Part shown: in pieces, positions 7,842 to 14,596 of the stretch
How positions within the stretch are numbered: position 1 is the first letter of the stretch
Layout of the letters: each line of letters starts with the position of its first letter
Assembly: GCA_934343915.1 (NCBI GenBank)
Contig: CAKRIL010000031.1
Coordinates: 1-35,472, forward strand
Source of the DNA: an uncultured Lachnospiraceae bacterium
GTDB lineage: Bacteria > Bacillota > Clostridia > Lachnospirales > Lachnospiraceae
Reading direction: 5' to 3'
Length of the DNA: 35,472 bases
Made by a program: the position numbers and the translations under genes
The notes under the pieces: model-generated
What the model was told of the DNA's origin: nothing
The model's database searches: none
What the model saw: the letters and a program-made list of their open reading frames with translations, nothing else

Positions 7842-9014
7842 TTATTTACTTAAAACTTCCTTATACCATTTTCCTGAATCCGACAGTTCCGTGTCCTCAA
7901 AGCCTGACAGCTTGCTGCATCCGCTTGATATAAGTGCTGAGGTCTCAGACTTGTTAGACAGATTCCATATAAAATAGCTGACATTGTAATCGTCCATTGC
8001 CGCTATCCACTTATTTCCTTCATCATAATTGTTGGCACCGCTTCCCGATGCATCACAGATACCGAACTCAGACACTATAACCGGAAGTCCGGCATCTATC
8101 GCAGCCTTCATTCTGTCCCTCAAATAGTCCCTGTGCGTATCTGCATAAAAATGAAGCGCATACATGATATTGTCATATCCGCTGATCGGGTCTGCAGCTG
8201 CCCTGTCTATATCCTGTGACCAGGTAGGTGTTCCTACTATTATTATGGCATCCGGTGCATTCTCTCTTATGACCGGAATTATTTTCTCCGCATAGGACTT
8301 TACACGGCTCCAGTCCGGCCCGCTGTTCGGCTCGTTGCATATCTCATAGATTACATTTCCGTAATCCTTATACTTTTCTGACATCTCGGCAAAGAATTTC
8401 TCTGCCTCATCCGCATAATTCCACGGGTCATGGTCATTTAACACATGCCAGTCAATAATAACATACATTCCGAGATCCGTCGCCGCCTGTACTCCCGTAT
8501 CCACAAGCTGCTTCAGCTTATCCTTGTTGTCATCACTGCCCTCACAGTAGCCGCCCTCGGCTGTGTACATTGCAAGTCTCACAGCATCTGCTCCCCAGCT
8601 CTTAAGGTCAGCAAAGGTATCCCCGTTCACATACTGCGGAAACCAGCCTATACCGTGTGTACTTACACCCTTAAGCTGGTATGCCTCCCCGTGTTCATCA
8701 GTGAGTGTCGTTCCATCCACATGCAGCTTACCATGAAGTGCATACGGACTGTCGCTGTCCTTCGTATCAGGCTCCTCAACGGTTGTTGTCTCATCCTGTG
8801 TAGTTGTCTCACTCTGTGTGGTGGTTTCTCCCTGTGTCGTTGTCTCGTTCTGTGTGTCGGTCTCCCCCTGAGTCGTCGTATCACTCTGTGTGGTGGTCTC
8901 ATCCACAGGCGTTGTGCTCTCCTGCACGGAACTCTTTCTCGAACATGCTGCGCATATGGTGAGCACCACAGCCAGCACCATAATCAATGCAATTCTTCTC
9001 TTAACCTTCCCCAT
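7842..9014 (-). CDS. GH5 (subfamily 2-like) endo-beta-1,4-glucanase, lipoprotein
   Basis: This enzyme cleaves internal beta-1,4-glucan bonds outside the cell. A basic N-terminus and hydrophobic helix lead to a Cys at residue 24 (ICAAC, an imperfect lipobox), so it is probably lipid-anchored. A Thr/Gln/Glu linker (about 38-80) made of seven-residue repeats holds the catalytic domain (about 90-390) off the membrane. The acid/base is Glu228 in ICNEPN and the nucleophile Glu316 in VSEFG. The segments DLGMYVIIDWH and NVIYEICNEPN strongly resemble Bacillus Cel5A-type enzymes. I chose the second Met (9014), because AAGGA then sits 7-8 bases upstream; the first Met at 9020 is too close to that site. 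The gene opens the operon with greA, GH3 and NUDIX. No carbohydrate-binding module is visible. Confidence 0.92.
   Translation of the reverse strand: MGKVKRRIALIMVLAVVLTICAACSRKSSVQESTTPVDETTTQSDTTTQGETDTQNETTTQGETTTQSETTTQDETTTVEEPDTKDSDSPYALHGKLHVDGTTLTDEHGEAYQLKGVSTHGIGWFPQYVNGDTFADLKSWGADAVRLAMYTAEGGYCEGSDDNKDKLKQLVDTGVQAATDLGMYVIIDWHVLNDHDPWNYADEAEKFFAEMSEKYKDYGNVIYEICNEPNSGPDWSRVKSYAEKIIPVIRENAPDAIIIVGTPTWSQDIDRAAADPISGYDNIMYALHFYADTHRDYLRDRMKAAIDAGLPVIVSEFGICDASGSGANNYDEGNKWIAAMDDYNVSYFIWNLSNKSETSALISSGCSKLSGFEDTELSDSGKWYKEVLSK
8781..8900. repeat. 21-bp coding minisatellite (Thr/Gln/Glu linker of the GH5 gene)
   Basis: About six imperfect units of 21 bases encode a heptad of the form TTTQxET. 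Units differ mostly by single substitutions. The repeat gives a flexible spacer, and its copy number could vary by slippage or recombination. Confidence 0.75.
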
Positions 9015-9190
9015 ACTCATTTCCTTTCAGATTGTGTCTTTTATAATAATCGTGATTTCTCCGTTCTTCGAACTCTTGAAATCACAACAGTCATTCGCAA
9101 ATCGGGCTATTGCCCTGTTTTGCTCATGTCTGTTTATCCATCTAATATATATCATGCCACATTTTGATATTTTCTTCAACCTCCATAACA

Positions 9191-9230
9191 CAAAAATCCC
9201 ATGCGGCACTCAGCTTCTGCCGCATGGGAT
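9191..9230 (-). terminator. Intrinsic terminator of grcA
   Basis: Perfect 13-bp arms (ATCCCATGCGGCA at 9196-9208, TGCCGCATGGGAT at 9218-9230) with a 9-base loop are followed on the minus strand by a T run. The hairpin separates grcA from the GH5 promoter region (9015-9190). Confidence 0.85.
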
Positions 9231-9268
9231 TCATAATGTACATCTCACTCTATGTATTTGTTGCTCTA

Positions 9269-9511
9269 TTACATTGCCTCATGGAAAGTTCTGCTTATAA
9301 CCTCATCCTGCTGCTCCTTGGTAAGCTTGATGAAGTTGACTGCATAACCTGATACTCGGATGGTAAGCTGCGGGTATTTCTCAGGGTGCTTCTGTGCATC
9401 AATAAGTGTTTCCCTGTTCAATACATTGACATTAAGATGATGTCCACCTTTCTCTGCGTAACCATCTAGTAATGAAATAAGATTATCAACCTGTGCTGTA
9501 CTTGCTGTCAT
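9269..9511 (-). CDS. grcA: Autonomous glycyl radical cofactor (GrcA/YfiD type)
   Basis: This 80-residue protein is only the C-terminal glycyl-radical domain of pyruvate formate-lyase. In E. coli the homologous GrcA/YfiD replaces the broken C-terminus of oxygen-damaged PFL. The radical-bearing Gly55 lies in IRVSGYAVNF, and the flanking LNRETLIDAQKHPEKYP and LTKEQQDEVISRTFHE stretches match PFL C-termini. The start was set at 9511 because AAGGAGG stands about 8 bases upstream. A longer reading to 9559 would begin inside the promoter's -10 region and lacks a ribosome site. It has its own promoter with a Crp/Fnr-like palindrome and its own terminator, so it is a separate transcription unit next to a Crp-family gene. 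Activation would need a PFL-activating enzyme encoded elsewhere. Confidence 0.9.
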   Translation of the reverse strand: MTASTAQVDNLISLLDGYAEKGGHHLNVNVLNRETLIDAQKHPEKYPQLTIRVSGYAVNFIKLTKEQQDEVISRTFHEAM

Positions 9512-9540
9512 TGCAATTACCTCCTTCCTTTGATGCTCAC

Positions 9541-9584
9541 AATATAGCACCATGGGCATTGCAATTATGTAACATTTGCAACAT
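9541..9584 (-). promoter_or_regulatory. grcA promoter with Crp/Fnr-like site at -41.5
   Basis: On the minus strand the -10 is TATATT (9541-9546), giving a start near 9534. No good -35 is visible. In its place sits the 18-bp palindrome ATGTTGCAAATGTTACAT (9567-9584; conserved pairs ATGT..CA..TG..ACAT), centred 41.5 bases upstream of the start. This is the class II activator position of Crp/Fnr proteins. An AT-only palindrome (9592-9609) lies just upstream and could act as an UP-like element or as the end signal of the upstream gene. Confidence 0.6.
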
Positions 9585-9607
9585 TTTCAAAAATTTTTTT
9601 AAAAAAA

Positions 9608-10282
9608 TTACTCCTCAAATAATTCCTCAAACAAGTCAATATCCGTTATCTTTATAAGCTTTCCATGTATTGATACTATGCCCTCATCCTGCATCTGCGT
9701 GAGTGTTCTTGACAGTGACGGTCTTGTGACACCGAGATAGTCTGCAAGCTCCTCTCTGGTCATATCAAGCCTTACCTCATTTTTCTCATTCAGACGCTCA
9801 TTCATCCACAGTCCAAGCTTCTGCTTGAGTGTGGTTCCCGTCACTATGTGCAGCTTCTTCATCATCTGAAGATTACACTTCGACTGTATATCGAGGAGAT
9901 TATGGATAAGCTGCTTATGATGCTCGCATGCGCTTGAGCAAAAGCCATACACAAAAGAATAAGGCAGCATGAGCACCTTGGACTTTTTTACCGCAACGGC
10001 ATCATACCAGTAATATTCCTCCTTAGCAAAAAAGAATACTTCTCCGAACACATCTCCCGGCGACGCAGTCATAAGTATATCTCTCCGCCCCGAAGGAAGG
10101 TACTTGGTAATAATTACCTGCCCCTCAAGCAGAAGATATATGAACACAGGCTTGTCATCCTGTCCGAATATGGTCTCTCCGTTCTCAATCTGCTTCTGTG
10201 TCGCCATCGAGCACTTAAGCATGCGCTCAATCTCATGGGAAGCTATGTTTTTAAATAACAGGCTCTCCGTATAGTCAATCAT
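9608..10282 (-). CDS. Crp/Fnr family transcriptional regulator
   Basis: A two-domain activator. A cyclic-nucleotide-binding-like beta-barrel (about residues 10-120, with PGDVFGE at 75-81) is joined by a long dimer helix to a winged helix (about 150-215). The recognition region is MTREELADYLGVTRPSLSRTL at about 174-194. It resembles anaerobic Crp/Fnr regulators rather than true cAMP receptors, because the cAMP-contact phosphate loop is not conserved. Four cysteines (24, 115, 119, 136) are present, but not in the E. coli FNR spacing, so an iron-sulfur cluster is only a possibility. The start at 10282 is favoured by GAGG about 8 bases upstream; the longer frame to 10345 runs into the preceding gene. 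It is last in the operon with the esterase and DUF3887 genes, and it is the obvious candidate to activate grcA. Confidence 0.9.
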   Translation of the reverse strand: MIDYTESLLFKNIASHEIERMLKCSMATQKQIENGETIFGQDDKPVFIYLLLEGQVIITKYLPSGRRDILMTASPGDVFGEVFFFAKEEYYWYDAVAVKKSKVLMLPYSFVYGFCSSACEHHKQLIHNLLDIQSKCNLQMMKKLHIVTGTTLKQKLGLWMNERLNEKNEVRLDMTREELADYLGVTRPSLSRTLTQMQDEGIVSIHGKLIKITDIDLFEELFEE

Positions 10283-10316
10283 AAATACCTCATTTATTCC
10301 ATCGTAATCGTGAACC

Positions 10317-10802
10317 CTACTGCGGCTCGATGCTGATTCCCGCAAGCTTCATGTCAATGTCGAACATTATTGTGTACTCAAGCTTCGTATTCTCATAGGT
10401 AACATCATACTGCGTCATGGCGTAATATTTTCCCGACTGCTTAGCTTCATAGCCTTGTGCGCTCTCAATCTCCACACGCGCTCCCCAGTCATCTCCGAGA
10501 CCTGCCATTGCCTCACTAAGTGCCTCATCCGTCATCTTTGCCGCCAGTTCTTCATTGCAGTATTTTTCCCTGATAACATCATATTCCCTGCCTTCGAACA
10601 GCTCGATAACCTTCTCCGACCTCTCGTATACCTTATCCTCATCAAAGTACTGTGATTCGGAAAGCTGTGACGTCTTAGGTGTTCTGATATAGATATATAC
10701 CATACCTGCAAGCACCACAACCGCCAACGTTATGATAAAGGCAATTAATATACGCTGTGTCGCACCCTTCATTTTTGCCTTAGAATTTTCCTGATTTACC
10801 AT
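10317..10802 (-). CDS. DUF3887-like membrane-anchored protein
   Basis: This 161-residue protein has a short basic N-terminus, one membrane helix at about residues 17-39 and an outer domain of about 120 residues. The outer domain resembles DUF3887: a helical segment around KVIELFEGREYDVIREKY followed by a beta-sheet ending in YTIMFDIDMKLAGISIEP. Such small domains are NTF2-like in shape and are often found in Firmicute envelope proteins. GGAG lies 7 bases before the ATG. It starts 21 bases after the esterase gene and is followed after 34 bases by the Crp regulator, so the three are probably co-transcribed. Function unknown. Confidence 0.75.
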   Translation of the reverse strand: MVNQENSKAKMKGATQRILIAFIITLAVVVLAGMVYIYIRTPKTSQLSESQYFDEDKVYERSEKVIELFEGREYDVIREKYCNEELAAKMTDEALSEAMAGLGDDWGARVEIESAQGYEAKQSGKYYAMTQYDVTYENTKLEYTIMFDIDMKLAGISIEPQ

Positions 10803-10823
10803 GATAATCTCCGTTTCTTTATT

Positions 10824-11927
10824 TTATTTCAATTTCCCTCTTAAATATTCCGTTAGCACATCCGCTGCCGCTCCATGTGACAATGCACCCGGGTGATTGT
10901 TCGCACCCATCCATTCGGTCTTAAGGTCGGGAAGCAGCAGATATTCCGCATTGTCATCGCCATAATCACTTTTATAGCGATTAAGCGTATCAAGTATATA
11001 TGGTTCCATCTCCCTGCCAATCATGCCGTAAAGCCATACAATATGTGCTTTAGGATTATTCTTTCTGATTAAAACAAGAAAATTATATACCGCCGTCTTG
11101 AATCTGTTAAGAGACTCCTCCTCGTAGCTTCCATCCGCATTAGTCTTCTGCTTGAAGCTCATACCGGTCTTTTCATCAACCCACTCTTTATTGCGGAATG
11201 CGGATGCATCATTCGTTCCCAAATTGACCATAACCGCATCGGGCTGCCATGCCTCGAAGCCATTCTTCTCACCTGAGCCCGCCTCAAGCTGTTCCTTTCC
11301 CTCAAGCAGTCCGCACACCTGCTCATAATATGCCGGAAGCACACGTCTTGGGTCATTGTCCCAGCTTGAGCATACTCCCCAGCCGCTCTGTGAAATAATC
11401 CTATAATCAGCATCAAGCCTGTCCGCCGTTGTCACGGCATAGTGTCCAAGTGTGGAAAATACCGCCGAGTTCCATTCCGTAACTCCGTAGGCTCCCGCAA
11501 GTCCCTCACCGGAGGTTATGCTGTCCCCTATGAACTCAAGCTTATACTTTTTTGGCTCGATAGGCATAAGCCTGCCGTCACTGTGAACAGCCGATATAAA
11601 GAGTATTCCCGCCCTGTCAGCCATCATAGGCTGCACTTCCTTAACAATGCGTACCTTTCTTACATTCTCCGGATTCATATTGCGGTATATATTAAGAACA
11701 CTTCTGCCCTTAGCAAGTGCAGTCCTTATCATAGGAAATCCGTCCATCTCAACCCTTATCCACTGCTCATATATCTCATAATCTGTTATAAACTCAACCG
11801 ACAGTTCACTTCCGTCAACGGTAAACTCTATTCCGCTGCCCGTCCAGAAAAAAGCCGGCTCCTCCCTGCCTCCGACTCTGCCTAATATGCGAATGTCCTT
11901 CTCAGTTCCCGGAATGTATGTGTTCAT
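10824..11927 (-). CDS. SGNH-fold carbohydrate esterase, CE2 type
   Basis: CE2 esterases remove acetyl groups from hemicellulose sugars. An N-terminal jelly-roll domain (about residues 10-125) precedes an SGNH hydrolase domain (about 128-365). Visible catalytic blocks are the Ser136 motif FIGDSITSGEG, the oxyanion Asn in NLGTND (235-240), and His345 in NNHPGALSHG. This order and length (367 residues) fit CE2. There is no signal peptide, so it would act on imported acetylated oligosaccharides. A strong ribosome site (AAAGGGGAAG) precedes the ATG. Its link with an intracellular GH3, GH74 and GH31 suggests a role in hemicellulose oligosaccharide use, but the neighbours in its own operon are regulatory. 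Confidence 0.87.
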   Translation of the reverse strand: MNTYIPGTEKDIRILGRVGGREEPAFFWTGSGIEFTVDGSELSVEFITDYEIYEQWIRVEMDGFPMIRTALAKGRSVLNIYRNMNPENVRKVRIVKEVQPMMADRAGILFISAVHSDGRLMPIEPKKYKLEFIGDSITSGEGLAGAYGVTEWNSAVFSTLGHYAVTTADRLDADYRIISQSGWGVCSSWDNDPRRVLPAYYEQVCGLLEGKEQLEAGSGEKNGFEAWQPDAVMVNLGTNDASAFRNKEWVDEKTGMSFKQKTNADGSYEEESLNRFKTAVYNFLVLIRKNNPKAHIVWLYGMIGREMEPYILDTLNRYKSDYGDDNAEYLLLPDLKTEWMGANNHPGALSHGAAADVLTEYLRGKLK

Positions 11928-11957
11928 GTAACTTCCCCTTTCATACGCAGTTAATAT

Positions 11958-11986
11958 ATTTTATCAAATTAAATCAACCGTAACAA
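11958..11986 (-). promoter_or_regulatory. Promoter of the CE2-DUF3887-Crp operon
   Basis: On the minus strand TTGTTA (11981-11986) and TAAAAT (11958-11963) are separated by exactly 17 bases, about 30 bases ahead of the esterase ATG. Confidence 0.6.
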
Positions 11987-12058
11987 TACTTAACTATATT
12001 ATTATAACATAATAATTCTAAAATTTTTATAACTTTGTATACAATTTCTTATATTCCC

Positions 12059-12087
12059 TTGCCATTTTTACCCTGAAACGCTAAAAT
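12059..12087 (+). promoter_or_regulatory. Promoter of the MATE exporter gene
   Basis: TTGCCA (12059-12064) and TAAAAT (12082-12087) are 17 bases apart on the plus strand. A start near 12094 leaves room for the AAAGG ribosome site ahead of the ATG at 12127. Confidence 0.6.
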
Positions 12088-12126
12088 GGATACATTGCTT
12101 ATACATAAATGAAAGGTCTGATTAAC

Positions 12127-13488
12127 ATGAATAACGACAAAGAATTTTTGGCAAAGGAACCCATCGGCAGACTCCTTGTAAAGCTCGCAGTTCCTACGGT
12201 TGCCGCACAGATGATAAACATGCTTTACAACATAGTCGACCGAATATATATCGGTCATATACCGGGAAGCGGTTCCATGGCACTGACCGGAGTTGGTGTC
12301 TGCATGCCCCTTATCATGATAATATCCGCATTTGCAGCTCTTGTCGGCAACGGTGGTGCTCCGCGTGCATCGATTCTCATGGGAAAAGGTGACAAGGATA
12401 AAGCTGAGAAGATTCTTGGCAACTGCCTCACAACCCAGCTCATTATATCCGTCATTCTGACATTCGTTATGTATATTTTTAACCGTCCGCTTCTCCTTGC
12501 GTTCGGAGCAAGCAGCAACACCATCGATTATGCCGTGAGCTACATGAACATATACGCTCTCGGAACAATATTCGTCCAGCTTACCCTCGGCATGAATACC
12601 TTCATAACCGCTCAGGGCTTCGCAAAGGTCGGAATGTTCTCGGTGCTCATCGGTGCTGTTGTCAATATCGCGCTTGACCCTATATTCATATTCGCACTTA
12701 ATATGGGCGTTGCCGGTGCCGCACTTGCGACAATTATTTCACAGGCATGCTCCTGCATATGGATTCTGTCATTCCTGTTCGGCAAAAAGACGACACTCCG
12801 CATAAAGAAAGAGAATCTTGCGCTTCATGCCGACATAATACTTCCATGCCTCGCACTTGGTCTTTCACTTTTTATTATGCAGGCAAGCGAAAGTATTATC
12901 TCCGTATGCTTTAATTCATCCCTGTTAAAGTACGGCGGTGATGTTGCTGTCGGTGCAATGACCATCCTTACCAGTGTAATGCAGTTCGCCATGCTTCCGC
13001 TTCAGGGACTCGGACAGGGTGCACAGCCTATAATGAGCTATAATTACGGAGCCAAAAATGCTTCCCGTGTAAAGAAAGCATATTTTCTTCTCCTCAAAGC
13101 CAGCTTGTGCTATTCTTTTGTCCTGTGGCTGCTTGTTATGCTGTTCCCTCAGATATTTGCAGGAATGTTCACACCTGATGCAGAGCTTATTGCCTTTACC
13201 AAGACGGCGCTCAGAATATACATGGCTGTGATGTTCATATTCGGAATACAGATTTCATGTCAGATGGCATTCAACTCACTTGGCAAAGCAGTATCCTCAA
13301 TCATTGTCGCCGTAATGCGAAAGTTCGTGCTGCTTATACCTCTTATCTACATCATGCCGCACATATATACCGTCAACAAGGCACATGCCGTATATATGGC
13401 TGAGCCCGTTGCCGACATTATAGCTGTGAGCTTCACGGCAATACTTTTCTCCTTCCAGTTTAGAAAAGCATTGAAGGAGATTCAATAA
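12127..13488 (+). CDS. MATE family efflux transporter
   Basis: A 453-residue membrane exporter with about twelve hydrophobic helices in two similar halves, typical of MATE proteins that expel drugs or metabolites in exchange for Na+ or H+. Family features are visible: an N-terminal PIGRLLVKLAVPTVAAQMINMLYNIVDRIYIGH stretch (shown here by its start, PIGRLLVKLAVP) and QGLGQGAQPIMSYNYGA in the second half. It is closest to the MepA/DinF-like branch found widely in Firmicutes. AAAGG ten bases upstream supports 12127; the Met at 12109 lacks a ribosome site. It is the only plus-strand gene in the first 22 kb. The substrate cannot be read from sequence. Confidence 0.93.
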   Translation: MNNDKEFLAKEPIGRLLVKLAVPTVAAQMINMLYNIVDRIYIGHIPGSGSMALTGVGVCMPLIMIISAFAALVGNGGAPRASILMGKGDKDKAEKILGNCLTTQLIISVILTFVMYIFNRPLLLAFGASSNTIDYAVSYMNIYALGTIFVQLTLGMNTFITAQGFAKVGMFSVLIGAVVNIALDPIFIFALNMGVAGAALATIISQACSCIWILSFLFGKKTTLRIKKENLALHADIILPCLALGLSLFIMQASESIISVCFNSSLLKYGGDVAVGAMTILTSVMQFAMLPLQGLGQGAQPIMSYNYGAKNASRVKKAYFLLLKASLCYSFVLWLLVMLFPQIFAGMFTPDAELIAFTKTALRIYMAVMFIFGIQISCQMAFNSLGKAVSSIIVAVMRKFVLLIPLIYIMPHIYTVNKAHAVYMAEPVADIIAVSFTAILFSFQFRKALKEIQ

Positions 13489-13507
13489 CGCTTATATCCA
13501 ATAAACC

Positions 13508-13564
13508 AAACAGCAGACGTACATCCTCCACAATATCGTGGCAGTCATGCATGTCTGCTGTTTT
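13508..13564. terminator. Bidirectional terminator between convergent genes
   Basis: AACAGCAGAC (13509-13518) pairs with GTCTGCTGTT (13553-13562). T-rich sequence follows on the plus strand, and the minus-strand continuation contains TTTGGTTTAT. It lies between the MATE gene and the convergent acidic-tail gene. Confidence 0.65.
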
Positions 13565-13582
13565 ATTATATCAATTCAGCTA

Positions 13583-14386
13583 TTACCAATCGCTGTCCCA
13601 GTCCGAATCATTGCTGTCCCAGTCATCCCAGTCATAGCTGTCCCAGCTGTCATCATCATCATCATCGTCATAATAGTTATTATCGGAATTGTTATATCTG
13701 TTCTCCTCGTAGTTCTGATAGTATGATGTATCATCAAAATCCCAAGCATCACCATCATAGTATCCGTCAAGTGATGAATAATAGCTTCCGACATAGTAAT
13801 CGCGTACATAATCGTCGTCATAGGCAAAATCACCGTCCCAGTACCAGTCGTTATACTCATCATCATAATAATACCAGTCACCGTCAAGATAATAATACAA
13901 ATCATCCCAAAGTGAGCCGTCATCATAAGTCACCTGAAACACATAATAGCCCTGACCAGGTCGTCTCTTAGCCGCCTGCCTGTCAAAATAGCCTTCGGCA
14001 AGAATATAAACTGAGACGATAAGTGTAATTATTATCAAAATTTTATCAAATATTATTGTCGCATTTCTTTTTTTCTTATGTCCGCCATATTCATTCCTGC
14101 TGCTGCCGGAGCCTGATGCGTACTGCCTCTTATTGAACTCCTCCTGCATCTTGTCAAACAAAATCTGACAAGCCGCTGCCTCATCAAAGCCTCTGTACCG
14201 CTCAGCCGTGCTTCCATCGTTCTTGTTCTTTGCAACAACCCACTCGCCCGTAAATCTGTCCTGATAGATATAGAACCATCTAGGTTCATGTCCCTTATCT
14301 TCGCCCAAGGCAAAGCGTATGGTATCGAGCGGAATATTGTGCTTTTCCACAAAATCCTTATATTCCTGTAAAGAATTAACCCTCAT
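13583..14386 (-). CDS. Membrane protein with Asp/Tyr/Trp-rich tail, unknown function
   Basis: I do not recognise this 267-residue protein. Residues 1-105 form a cytoplasmic-looking domain (SLQEYKDFVEKH, FYIYQDRFTGEWVVAKN) that ends in a basic cluster, GHKKKRN. One membrane helix spans about 111-130. The remaining outer part (about 150-267) is extreme in composition: by my count about 38 Asp, 24 Tyr and 10 Trp in 117 residues, only two Arg and no Lys. It ends in a run of seven Asp followed by a Ser/Asp/Trp tract. Start 14386 is preferred because a GGGAAAGGG site precedes it; the Met at 14404 has none. The tail could bind cations or carbohydrates through its acidic and aromatic groups; this is inference. 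Confidence 0.75.
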   Translation of the reverse strand: MRVNSLQEYKDFVEKHNIPLDTIRFALGEDKGHEPRWFYIYQDRFTGEWVVAKNKNDGSTAERYRGFDEAAACQILFDKMQEEFNKRQYASGSGSSRNEYGGHKKKRNATIIFDKILIIITLIVSVYILAEGYFDRQAAKRRPGQGYYVFQVTYDDGSLWDDLYYYLDGDWYYYDDEYNDWYWDGDFAYDDDYVRDYYVGSYYSSLDGYYDGDAWDFDDTSYYQNYEENRYNNSDNNYYDDDDDDDSWDSYDWDDWDSNDSDWDSDW

Positions 14387-14459
14387 ATATGCCCTTTCCC
14401 ACATTAAGATATTATATGTGTTAATGGGTATATTATATCACCATGGTCAGATATAGGCA

Positions 14460-14487
14460 ATGGGGCAAAATTCCCTGTAAGCCCCAT
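14460..14487. other. Short hairpin in the gap downstream of the lipoprotein gene
   Basis: ATGGGGC (14460-14466) pairs with GCCCCAT (14481-14487) across a 14-base loop. No T-run follows on the minus strand, so it is at best a weak terminator. Nothing else is seen in the gap apart from one copy of the 23-bp repeat. Confidence 0.35.
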
Positions 14488-14572
14488 ACATATATTTCAG
14501 CCCTGATTGAAATTTTGATATTTAATCATCTGCAAACTTTTCATCGCGCATTTTTTGTACGATAACATCTTT

Positions 14573-14595
14573 CTGCTCCGTTTATCCATTCATTG
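14573..14595. repeat. 23-bp direct repeat, left copy
   Basis: This copy begins CTGCTCCG and ends CCATTCATTG, and is identical to 16903-16925. It lies one base beyond the stop codon of the lipoprotein gene. The two copies bracket exactly one gene. Confidence 0.85.
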
Positions 14596-14596
14596 G

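Noticed and set aside
8445..9167. Plus-strand frame of 240 codons rich in Cys/Leu/Arg
   Set aside because: Antisense shadow of the GH5 gene; its repeats mirror the Thr/Gln/Glu linker repeat.
9269..9511. Truncated pyruvate formate-lyase pseudogene
   Set aside because: The frame is intact with its own ribosome site, promoter and terminator, which fits a stand-alone GrcA-type protein.
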